Assembly (NCBI GenBank): GCA_020633335.1
Contig: JACKDU010000017.1
Coordinates: 1-64,000 of the forward strand
Direction of reading: 5' to 3'
From: Myxococcales bacterium
GTDB lineage: Bacteria; Myxococcota_A; Polyangia; Nannocystales; Nannocystaceae
DNA: 64,000 nt
Of this stretch, positions 17,121-24,624 are shown piece after piece. Below the pieces are notes generated by a model. The model saw nothing but the letters and a program-made list of their open reading frames with translations, made no database searches and was not told the DNA's origin. A program made the translations under genes and the position numbers. Position 1 is the stretch's first letter. Each line of letters opens with the position of its first letter.

Positions 17121-18968
17121 ATGCGCGTCCGTGGAGCTCTTTGCATCGCCACTCTTCTCGGGGTCGGGGCGCTCGGCCTCGGCTGCGCGACGCCCTTCGC
17201 GATCACCGAGCTCCCGCTCCCCGACACCGCGACGGCCCGGGCCAACCTCGATCGGCAGCGGGCGTCCGCGCGGGAGCCGACGCCCGAGGACGAGGCGCCG
17301 GGCTTCGAGCTCCAGCAGGTCAACAGCGGCCCCGGGTTCGCGGGCGCGGTCGTCGGCGCCGAGGCGCTCGGCGGCCCCCGCCCTGGCTCCGGCCCTGACG
17401 CCGCGCCGGCCCCTCGCCCGCGCGCGCCGGGCGGCTACTGGTCGGCCTTCGTCTACCTCGAGAGCGACTCGATCGCCCGCCTCTGGCGTGGCAACGCCAA
17501 GACCGACTACGTCCTGATCTCGGCGAAGGCCGCGCTGCCGACCTTCGAGGGGACGATGGTGCGCGACCTGCCGCTCTACTCGATCGAGCGGGGGAGCGCG
17601 CGGGCCCACTCGGGGATGGATCTCTTCTACCGCTACCCGGTCAACATCGACGCCCGCGATCAGGTGTCGATCACGATCGAGGTCACCTACCTCCGCAACA
17701 AGCGGGCCTTTGACATCACCCAGCAGATCCTCGCGCAGGCCGAGCGGATCGCCGCGCCCTTCCTCGCCAACTACCCGCTGGCGACCCAGATCATCTCCGG
17801 CGGGCAGGAGCTGGTCGCCGAGCTCAGCGAGAGCGACGGCAACCCGAGCGCCCACAAGTTCTCGCTCCAGCCCGGCGACTTCCGGGCCGACGTGAGCATG
17901 AAGGTCTTCGTCCTCCACGAGGTCGACGACGGGCGCGGGCGGGCGAAGAGCCGCTTCCGCTCCGACGCGCTCGGGGGGGTGGTCCCCTGCCCGGACAAGA
18001 AGGGGGCGCTCTGCCGCTGCGAGGGCGCGAAGGCCGAGGGCAGCGAGGCCGGCGGCGGGAGCTGCTCCTACGGGCGCGATCGGGTCGACGACCTCGTCTA
18101 CCTCACGGTCTCGCTGGTCGACAACCAGTCGGTCTTTGATCCGCTCCTCCTCCTCGGCAACGGGGTCTTCGAGTGCTCGCTCCTCGACTCCGCGCTGATC
18201 GAGCGGACCCGGGAGCACCTCCGGGCCAACCGCCACCTCCTCAAGCCGGTCGACGTCGGCGTCGCCCTCGACACCTACCGCCACGCCGAGCACTACATCC
18301 AGCTCCGCGGCCTGATCGAGGACCACAAGTACGGCGAGATCCTCGACGTGATCAACAACTTCGGCGACGAGGCGCTCGGCAAGCAGCACTCGGTCAAGGG
18401 CGCGTCGGAGCCGCTCCACCGCCACCACGACGCGGTCAACGCCTGCCTCTCCGACCTCTGGGCGGCGTCGCCGGGGCTCGACATCCGCCTGACCTGGAAC
18501 GTCTTCCACCGCGGGAGCCGCTGCCGGGCGGCGACCGACTCCGGCGTCGGCGCGAAGATGACCCGCGGCAAGGGGGTCGAGCTGATCGCCCCGCCCTACG
18601 CCGACGGCAAGTGCGAGCTCGACGAGACCGCGGCGATGCTCACCCGGATCGCCGCCCTCAGCGGCGCGCCCTACCAGCCCTCGCAGGAGACGCTCTGGGG
18701 CGGCGGCCAGGGGGCGCTGATGGAGATGCTCGCGTCGAAGTCGCGGATCCTGAACCGCGAGCAGATCGCCCTCGCCCGCGACCTCACCCGCGGCCGCGAG
18801 AAGATCTGCGACGCGGTCGAGACCCTCTTCGAGGAGACGTTGAGCCCCTACTGCGCCGAGTGCGTGGCGCTGGTCGCCGACGCCTGCCCGTCGAAGCCGG
18901 TGCCGGCGCTCGCCCGGGTCGCCCGCGAGGGGGTCTACGAGAGCGTGAAGAAGGGGATGGGGGAGTGA
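17121..18968 (+). CDS. Large lipoprotein, unknown function
   Basis: 615 residues. The start has a strong purine-rich ribosome site (ACGGAGGGGGG), unlike the leaderless genes around it. Lipobox GLGC (Cys22). After a Pro/Ala linker (to about 110) comes a mixed alpha/beta mature region with 'GYWSAFVYLESDSIARLW' near its start and a C-terminal part with several Cys (FHRGSRC, GKCELD, ICDAVE, YCAEC). No known domain could be named. It may be an outer-membrane assembly or surface protein. The following oxidoreductase starts 34 bp downstream but has its own promoter-like box. Confidence 0.8.
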   Translation: MRVRGALCIATLLGVGALGLGCATPFAITELPLPDTATARANLDRQRASAREPTPEDEAPGFELQQVNSGPGFAGAVVGAEALGGPRPGSGPDAAPAPRPRAPGGYWSAFVYLESDSIARLWRGNAKTDYVLISAKAALPTFEGTMVRDLPLYSIERGSARAHSGMDLFYRYPVNIDARDQVSITIEVTYLRNKRAFDITQQILAQAERIAAPFLANYPLATQIISGGQELVAELSESDGNPSAHKFSLQPGDFRADVSMKVFVLHEVDDGRGRAKSRFRSDALGGVVPCPDKKGALCRCEGAKAEGSEAGGGSCSYGRDRVDDLVYLTVSLVDNQSVFDPLLLLGNGVFECSLLDSALIERTREHLRANRHLLKPVDVGVALDTYRHAEHYIQLRGLIEDHKYGEILDVINNFGDEALGKQHSVKGASEPLHRHHDAVNACLSDLWAASPGLDIRLTWNVFHRGSRCRAATDSGVGAKMTRGKGVELIAPPYADGKCELDETAAMLTRIAALSGAPYQPSQETLWGGGQGALMEMLASKSRILNREQIALARDLTRGREKICDAVETLFEETLSPYCAECVALVADACPSKPVPALARVAREGVYESVKKGMGE

Positions 18969-19002
18969 GCCAGGGCGGGCCGCGGGCGGCTATCCTCCGG
19001 TG

Positions 19003-19935
19003 ATGCGCGCCGTCGTCGTCAACCCGAAGAGCCCCGCCTGCCTCGCCTTCGCCGAGGTCGCGGAGCCGAGCCCGCGCCCCGACCAGGCCGTCGTCGCCGT
19101 CCGGGCCCTCTCCCTCAACCGCGGCGAGGTCCGGATGGCCGCCGGCAAGGAGCCCGGCACGCGGATCGGCTGGGACATCGCCGGCGTCGTCGAGGCGCCG
19201 GCCGCCGACGGCCGCGGGCCGGCGCGCGGCGAGCGGGTGGTCGCCTTCCTGCCGAACGCCGACGGCTGGGCCGAGCGGGTCGCGGTCGAGACCTCGCTCC
19301 TCGCCCGGATCCCCGCGTCGATCTCCGACGAGGTCGCGGCGGCGCTGCCGGTCGCCGGCCTGACCGCGCTGCGCGGCCTCGACAAGGGGGGGCGCCTGGT
19401 CGGTCGGCGGGTGGCGATCACCGGGGCGACGGGCGGGGTCGGCGGCTTCGCGGTCCAGCTCGCGCGGGCGATGGGGGCCGAGGTCGTCGCCCAGGTCCGC
19501 CGGGAGGCGCAGATCGAGGGGGTGCGCGCGCTCGGGGCCGATCACGTCGTCGTCGGTGACGGCTCGGCCTCCTTCGCCGGGCACGCGCCCTACGCCCTCG
19601 CGCTCGACGGCCTCGGCGGCGAGATGATCGGCGGCCTGGTGGCGATGCTCGATCGCCACGGCGTCGCCGTCACCTACGGGGGTACGGCGTCGTTCACCAC
19701 GACCTTCGGCGTCTACAGCCTGACCCGCACCGCCAGCCTCTACGGCTTCATGCTCCACCAGGAGCTCGCCGAGGAGCCCGGCGGCGTCAGCCTCGCTCGT
19801 CTGATGAATCTGATCGAGCGCGGGCTCCTGCGGGTCGAGATCGGCCGCCGCGGCGATTGGTCGACGATCGGCGAGGCCGCGCAGGCGCTAAGCGATCGCG
19901 GCTACGGCGGCAAGGCCGTGCTCAGCGTCGGGTAG
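19003..19935 (+). CDS. Zinc-independent MDR oxidoreductase (quinone oxidoreductase-like)
   Basis: 310 residues. GroES-like N-terminal half (LNRGEVRMAAG, GWDIAGVV) followed by a Rossmann domain with ATGGVGG. The Cys/His ligands for catalytic zinc are absent, as in NADPH:quinone reductases of the medium-chain family. It probably reduces quinones or activated carbonyls with NADPH in the cytoplasm. TATCCT (18991-18996) lies 6 nt before the ATG at 19003; a GTG three bases earlier is possible but too close. Ends at a double hairpin. Confidence 0.85.
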   Translation: MRAVVVNPKSPACLAFAEVAEPSPRPDQAVVAVRALSLNRGEVRMAAGKEPGTRIGWDIAGVVEAPAADGRGPARGERVVAFLPNADGWAERVAVETSLLARIPASISDEVAAALPVAGLTALRGLDKGGRLVGRRVAITGATGGVGGFAVQLARAMGAEVVAQVRREAQIEGVRALGADHVVVGDGSASFAGHAPYALALDGLGGEMIGGLVAMLDRHGVAVTYGGTASFTTTFGVYSLTRTASLYGFMLHQELAEEPGGVSLARLMNLIERGLLRVEIGRRGDWSTIGEAAQALSDRGYGGKAVLSVG

Positions 19936-19962
19936 CGCGATCGCGTCGGCGCACGACGAAGC

Positions 19963-20019
19963 GAGCCCCCACCAGCGCGCGCGCCGGTGGGGGCTCAGGG
20001 CGGGCCCGGTCTGGCCCGC
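19963..20019. terminator. Double-hairpin bidirectional terminator
   Basis: GAGCCCCCACC (19963-19973) pairs with GGTGGGGGCTC (19986-19996): 11 bp, 12-nt loop. A second hairpin GCGGGCC/GGCCCGC spans 20000-20019. They fill the gap between the convergent genes ending at 19935 and 20034. No T-tract is present, as is common at this GC content. Confidence 0.75.
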
Positions 20020-20033
20020 GCGATCGCCCGCGC

Positions 20034-21071
20034 CTAGAGCTTGTTGACGATCAGGTTGTAGGAGCCGTTGCTGTTGCCGACGTTGGCGACGACGATGTAG
20101 AGCGGGTCGCCGCCGGTCATCGCGTTGACGCCCTCGATGTCGCCGGGGCCGCCCATGTTCTGCTGGGCGAGGAGCGAGCCGTCGATGTTGTAGAAGCCGA
20201 CGGCGATGTCGTCGTCGATGTCGGGCTCGACGTAGATCTGGTAGTCGCCGGCCGGGATCATCGCCAGGTGGACGTCGATGTCGTCGATGCTCTGGAAGTC
20301 GCGGGTGATCATGTCGCCCGCCTTGATGATCTCGTCATCCTTGTCGGCGCCGGTCATCAGGTCGCCGGCGCAGACGAAGGGGTAGTTCTGGTCGCCGATG
20401 AAGATGCAGAGGCCGTAGTAGCCCTGGTCGCGGCAGTCGTTCGCCGAGCTCTCGATCGAGCAGGGGACGGTGCACTGGGTGTCGGTGAGGCAGAGCTCGG
20501 TCTTGCACTCGTCGCCGGTCGCGCAGACCTCGCCGAACTCCTTGGCGCCGGCGCAGGTCATGCCGTTGCCCTCGAAGCCGTCGTTGCAGGCGCAGGTGTA
20601 GCCGCCGTCGTTGTTGGTGCAGCTCGCGTTCTTGTCGCAGCTGTCGGTGCCCTCGGCGCACTCGTCGACGTCCTTGCAGGTCATCCCGTTGCCCTTGTAG
20701 CCGTCGTTGCAGGCGCAGGTGTAGTCGCCGTCGGTGTTGGTGCAGGTCGCGTCGGGATCGCAGCTGTTCTTGCCGCTCGCGCACTCGTCGATGTCGGTGC
20801 AGGTCTTGCCGTCGCCCTCGAAGCCGTCGTTGCAGGTGCAGGTGCCGTCGCCGGCGTTGCAGGTCGCGTTGGCGTCGCACTCGCAGCCGCCGGCGGTCGT
20901 GCTGTTGGTGCTGTTGGTGGTGCTGTCGGTGGTCGAGGAGGCGCTCGAGGTGCCGGTGGTGTCGTCGCCGGTGGTCCCCGAGGCGCTCGCGGCTACGCCG
21001 TCGTCGCCGCAGGCGGCGAGGCCGAGGGCGAGGGCGGCGGAGAGGGCGGTGGTGGTGAGGGTGCGGAGCAT
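20034..21071 (-). CDS. Lipoprotein with calcium-binding EGF-like domains
   Basis: 345 residues from ATG 21071, which has a good Shine-Dalgarno (AAGGAAGG). Lipobox LGLAAC (Cys21), a Thr/Ser/Asn linker, then three EGF-like modules; the second and third begin D-x-DEC and have the C-x-N/D...Y/F pattern of calcium-binding EGF. Next come a small Cys cluster and a C-terminal beta domain (DYQIYVEPDIDDDIAVGFYN) that resembles pre-peptidase or jelly-roll domains. EGF_CA modules in bacteria are typical of large-genome myxobacteria. Likely a surface binding or adhesion protein. Confidence 0.9.
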   Translation of the reverse strand: MLRTLTTTALSAALALGLAACGDDGVAASASGTTGDDTTGTSSASSTTDSTTNSTNSTTAGGCECDANATCNAGDGTCTCNDGFEGDGKTCTDIDECASGKNSCDPDATCTNTDGDYTCACNDGYKGNGMTCKDVDECAEGTDSCDKNASCTNNDGGYTCACNDGFEGNGMTCAGAKEFGEVCATGDECKTELCLTDTQCTVPCSIESSANDCRDQGYYGLCIFIGDQNYPFVCAGDLMTGADKDDEIIKAGDMITRDFQSIDDIDVHLAMIPAGDYQIYVEPDIDDDIAVGFYNIDGSLLAQQNMGGPGDIEGVNAMTGGDPLYIVVANVGNSNGSYNLIVNKL

Positions 21072-21180
21072 GGTCAAACCTTCCTTGGTCGGTGCGGGGT
21101 CGCGGAAGAAGCGGGGGACCCCGTCGAGGGGGGCGGAACCTAACAGGGTCGACGATGCGCGGCAACGCGCGAGATTGTGA

Positions 21181-21238
21181 GCCTGACTACATGGTCAGGC
21201 GGCCGGGGGCGGCGGCCCCCGAACGATCATTGTTCGGG
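21181..21238. promoter_or_regulatory. Three consecutive hairpins, two mutually exclusive
   Basis: Hairpin 1: GCCTGAC-TACATG-GTCAGGC (21181-21200). Hairpin 2: CGGGGGC-GGCG-GCCCCCG (21204-21221). Hairpin 3: CCCGAAC-GATCATT-GTTCGGG (21218-21238). Hairpins 2 and 3 share 21218-21221, so only one can form. They lie in the 246-bp gap between the divergent EGF and saccharopine-like genes, 80-137 bp before the latter. Possible attenuator or protein-binding cluster. Confidence 0.5.
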
Positions 21239-21317
21239 TGTCCGTGGGGTCTCCCTGGGACCCTTGGCGCGCCCTCCGACTACCCGAGGGTCCCGCCCTC
21301 CGCTATACGGTGCGGCG

Positions 21318-22490
21318 ATGAACGACGCGAAGAGCAGCGAGCGAGCCTGGGACATCGTCCTCTTCGGCGCGACCGGCTTCGTCGGCCAGCTGATCGCCGA
21401 GTACCTCCGAGGCGCGGTCCCCGAGGGGCTCCGCTGGGCGATCGCCGGGCGCTCGCGCGACAAGCTGGGGGCGCTCCACCATCGCCTCGGCGATCCGGCG
21501 ATCGGGGTGCTCATCGCCGATGTCGATGACCCCGCGAGCCTGGCGGCGATGGCCGCGGCGACCCGGGTCGTGCTGACGACGGTCGGCCCCTACATCCGCT
21601 GGGGCGAGCCGGTCGCCCGGGCCTGCGTCGACGCCGGCGCCCACTACCTCGACCTCACCGGCGAGCCGGCCTACGTCGCTGGGCTCATCGAGCGCCACGA
21701 TCGGCGGGCCCGCGAGCGCGGGGTCGCGCTCGTCCCCTGCTGCGGATACGACTCGATCCCCGCCGATCTCGGCGCCTTCTACACGGTCCTCCAGCTCCCC
21801 GAGGGGGCGCCGATCCGGGTCCGCGGGGCGATGCAGGGGAGCGGCTCGTTCTCCGGCGGGACGGTCGCGTCGGCGCTCGAGATCTTCTCGCGCCCGCCGA
21901 CGCCGGGGATCGGCCGGACGATCGCGCCGTCGACCAGCGAGGACGGGCGGACGATCGAGCGCGAGCGCCAGCGCCTCTTCTTCGAGCGGACGCTCGGGCT
22001 CTGGCTCCTGGCGATGCCGACGATCGATCCCTCGATCGCCCTGCGGAGCGCGGGCATGCTCCGGCGCTACGGCCCGCGCTTCACCTACGGGCACTACGTC
22101 GGCCAGCGCTGGCTCCCGCAGATCCTCGGGGCGGCGGCCGGCGGCGCGCTCTTCTTCGGCGCGCTCAAGGTCCCGCCGATCCGCCGGGCGATCGCTCGCG
22201 CGGTCCCGCCGGGGAGCGGCCCCTCGCCGGAGCGCCGGGCCAAGAGTTGGTTCCGCCTCACCTTCGTCGGCGAGGGCGGCGGCCGGCGGGTGATCACCGA
22301 GGTCAGCGGCGGCGATCCGGGCTACGACGAGACCGCGAAGATGGTCGGCGAGTCGGCGATCCTCCTGGCGACCCGCGGCCCCGAGGGCGGGCGCGGCGGC
22401 GTGCTGACGCCGGCGGTCGCCCTCGGCGAGGCGCTCATCGAGCGCCTCGGGGCGGTCGGGATCCGCTTCCGCCGCGTCGAGCAGGGGTGA
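21318..22490 (+). CDS. Saccharopine-dehydrogenase-like NAD(P)-binding protein (trans-acting enoyl reductase type)
   Basis: 390 residues. N-terminal Rossmann domain with the sequence FGATGFVGQL, then GRSRDKL and the TTVGPY..WGEPV..AC segment shared by saccharopine dehydrogenase-like oxidoreductases and mycobacterial trans-acting enoyl reductases. A middle Gly-rich segment (GSFSGGTVASALE) is also typical. It probably reduces an enoyl or keto group on a lipid or polyketide; the partner synthase is not in the window. TACGGT (21306-21311) is 6 nt before the ATG. Converges on the aquaporin gene. Confidence 0.85.
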   Translation: MNDAKSSERAWDIVLFGATGFVGQLIAEYLRGAVPEGLRWAIAGRSRDKLGALHHRLGDPAIGVLIADVDDPASLAAMAAATRVVLTTVGPYIRWGEPVARACVDAGAHYLDLTGEPAYVAGLIERHDRRARERGVALVPCCGYDSIPADLGAFYTVLQLPEGAPIRVRGAMQGSGSFSGGTVASALEIFSRPPTPGIGRTIAPSTSEDGRTIERERQRLFFERTLGLWLLAMPTIDPSIALRSAGMLRRYGPRFTYGHYVGQRWLPQILGAAAGGALFFGALKVPPIRRAIARAVPPGSGPSPERRAKSWFRLTFVGEGGGRRVITEVSGGDPGYDETAKMVGESAILLATRGPEGGRGGVLTPAVALGEALIERLGAVGIRFRRVEQG

Positions 22491-22503
22491 GTCGGGGGCG
22501 CGC

Positions 22504-23223
22504 TCAATCGCGGCGCTCGAAGAGGCCGCGGTAGATGCCCCCGCCGAGGACGCCGCCGATGATCGGCGCGACCCAGAAGAGCCAGAGCTGACCGAGCGCC
22601 CAGCCGCCCTCGGCGAAGAGCGCGGGGCCGGTGCTGCGGGCGGGGTTCACCGAGAGGTTGGTCACCGGGATGCCGATCAGGTGGATCAGCGTGAGGCCGA
22701 GGCCGATGGCGATCGGCGCGAAGCCGGCGGGGGCGCGCTTGTCGGTCGCGCCGTGGATCACCAGCAGGAAGAACATCGTCAGGACGACCTCGGCGACGAG
22801 CGCAGCCGTCATCCCGTAGCCGCCGGGGCTGTGCTCGCCGAAGCCGTTGGCCGCGAAGCCGCCGACGCTGGCGTCGGCCTTGCCGGTGGCGATCAAGTAC
22901 AGCACGGCCGCGCCCGCGACCGCGCCGATCGTCTGGGTGACGATGTAGGGGCCCGCCTCCTTGGCCGGGTGGCGGCCGCCGGCGACCAGCCCGAGGGTGA
23001 CGGCCGGGTTGAGGTGGCAGCCGGAGATGTGGCCGATCGCGTAGGCCATGGTCAGCACCGTCAACCCGAAGGCGAGGGCGACCCCGAGGAGGCCGATGCC
23101 GAGGTTCGAGTCGGTCCCGCCGAACGCGGCCGCCAGGACCGCGCTCCCGCAGCCGCCGAAGACCAGCCAGAAGGTCCCGAAGAATTCAGCCGCCAGCTTC
23201 TTGCTCATCGCTACGTCGCTCAT
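22504..23223 (-). CDS. aqpZ: Aquaporin Z-type water channel
   Basis: 239 residues, close to the 230 usual for AqpZ. Six membrane spans and two half-helices with the NPA signatures HLNPAVTL and VNPARSTGP. Arg after the second NPA is the selectivity-filter Arg. Spans and loop lengths fit orthodox water channels rather than the glycerol type (no Asp in the filter region). Located in the inner membrane, conducts water. TAGACT (23231-23236) lies 7 nt before the ATG. Confidence 0.95.
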   Translation of the reverse strand: MSDVAMSKKLAAEFFGTFWLVFGGCGSAVLAAAFGGTDSNLGIGLLGVALAFGLTVLTMAYAIGHISGCHLNPAVTLGLVAGGRHPAKEAGPYIVTQTIGAVAGAAVLYLIATGKADASVGGFAANGFGEHSPGGYGMTAALVAEVVLTMFFLLVIHGATDKRAPAGFAPIAIGLGLTLIHLIGIPVTNLSVNPARSTGPALFAEGGWALGQLWLFWVAPIIGGVLGGGIYRGLFERRD

Positions 23224-23334
23224 GATCGCCAGTCTACGGCGGCTCGGTCGCGGCGCGAAAGGGTCGTCGTCGCGCGCGCGGGCGCCGTGCCCCGGGGCTC
23301 CTCCCAGGCCCCGGAGAGGGCTATCCTCGGGGAC

Positions 23335-23877
23335 ATGCGTGCACAGGCGATCGCAGCGGCGGTGTTTCTCGGGCTCGGAGGATGCGGGGACGACAAGGGC
23401 GGCTCGGGCGGGAGCGGCACGGGCGACATGAGCGGGTCGAGTGGGTCGAGTGGTTCGAGCGGGTCGAGCGGGTCGAGCGGCTCGAGCTCGACCGACACGG
23501 CGGGGGCCGAGGGCGATCCCTCGAAGTACTCCGAGGCCTGCGCCCCCGACGACGGGTCCGCGGTCGAGTTCTCGATCGCCATCAGCGCCCGCGAGTGCAG
23601 CGCGACCTTCCCCGAGGGCGCGCCGATCCTCCGGATCGTCCTCTACCGCGGCGTCGACCTCCCGGTCGGCGAGCACAAGCTCGACGGCTTCATGGGCTTC
23701 GCCTACCTCGACGACGGCGAGGGGGCGCCGGTGAACGCCGACGTCGGCGCGCTGACCGTGACCAGCGTCAGCGCCGACGGGTTGATCGGCACCTACGATC
23801 TGACCTTCAGCGACGCGACCCACCTGACGGGGGCCTTCGACGCGATCTACTGCCCGCAGGACGTCCTCTGCGGGTAG
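23335..23877 (+). CDS. Lipoprotein with (Gly-Ser-Ser)n linker
   Basis: 180 residues. TATCCT (23322-23327) is 7 nt upstream. Lipobox LGLGGC (Cys17), then a linker in which GSS units repeat, coded by about six copies of a 9-bp unit (AGCGGGTCG) at 23431-23484. The C-terminal domain is a compact beta domain with three or four Cys (SEACAPD, ARECSATF, IYCPQDVLCG). The function is unknown. Convergent with the small kinase gene. Confidence 0.8.
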   Translation: MRAQAIAAAVFLGLGGCGDDKGGSGGSGTGDMSGSSGSSGSSGSSGSSGSSSTDTAGAEGDPSKYSEACAPDDGSAVEFSIAISARECSATFPEGAPILRIVLYRGVDLPVGEHKLDGFMGFAYLDDGEGAPVNADVGALTVTSVSADGLIGTYDLTFSDATHLTGAFDAIYCPQDVLCG

Positions 23878-23904
23878 GCGGACGGTCGGCTCTGAGGGGG
23901 CTCG

Positions 23905-24501
23905 CTAGCCCGCCTCGAGCGAGCGGAGGAGGGCCGCGACCTCGGCCGGGTTCCGGAGGCGGAGGAAGCGGATGTGGCCCCAGCGCGGATCGAGCATCTG
24001 CGCGCCGAGCCACGAGCGCTTGCGGCGGTGCTGGGTGATCGCCCAGTGGATCAGCGAGTCGTCGCTCCAGAGCTTGAGCTGCGGCCAGAGGCGCTCGACG
24101 TTGGTGCCCCAGAGGAGCTCGCGGCTCCGCCAGCGTCGCCAGGAGCGGGCGATCACCCGGGGGACGATCCGCGTGATGGGGAGGTCGAGCCAGATCAGGG
24201 TCTCGAGGCGCGGCCAGAGGACCCGCTGGGTGGTGCCCGAATAGGAGCCGGCGACGACCCAGCGCTCGCCGGCGGTCGCGCTCGCCACCCTGCGCTCGAA
24301 TTCTGCGAGGTCGGTGTCGGTGAGCGCGACCCAGCCCGGCAGGAAATTGAGGGCGTCGAGCTCGACGAAGGGGAGGTCGAGGCGCTCGGCGAGGCGCTCG
24401 GCGAGGGTGCTCTTGCCCGCGCCGGTGTTCCCGAAGATCTGGATGCGCTGGCCGAAGGGACAGGCTCTACGCGGGCCGCCGGCCGCCGACGAGGTCGACA
24501 T
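23905..24501 (-). CDS. P-loop kinase of the adenylate-kinase/FlaR (topology modulation) type
   Basis: 198 residues. Walker A GNTGAGKS at 24-31, then LAERLDLPFVELDALNFLPGW, the pattern of small P-loop proteins annotated as FlaR or shikimate/adenylate kinase-like. It has a lid region rich in Arg and Trp (RSWRRWRSRELLWG). Probably a nucleoside or small-molecule kinase in the cytoplasm; the 'topology modulation' name comes from the family and is not proof of role. TAGCCT (24508-24513) lies 6 nt before the ATG. Confidence 0.8.
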   Translation of the reverse strand: MSTSSAAGGPRRACPFGQRIQIFGNTGAGKSTLAERLAERLDLPFVELDALNFLPGWVALTDTDLAEFERRVASATAGERWVVAGSYSGTTQRVLWPRLETLIWLDLPITRIVPRVIARSWRRWRSRELLWGTNVERLWPQLKLWSDDSLIHWAITQHRRKRSWLGAQMLDPRWGHIRFLRLRNPAEVAALLRSLEAG

Positions 24502-24624
24502 CGGCGGAGGCTAGCACGGACGCCCGACCGCCGAGGGCGCGTCGCGCGAGGCCGCAGGCGCCCGTCGAGGTGACGCGCTCGCGCGCCGCACGCTCGCTTG
24601 CCTCGATCGCGCCGCTCGTCGATC

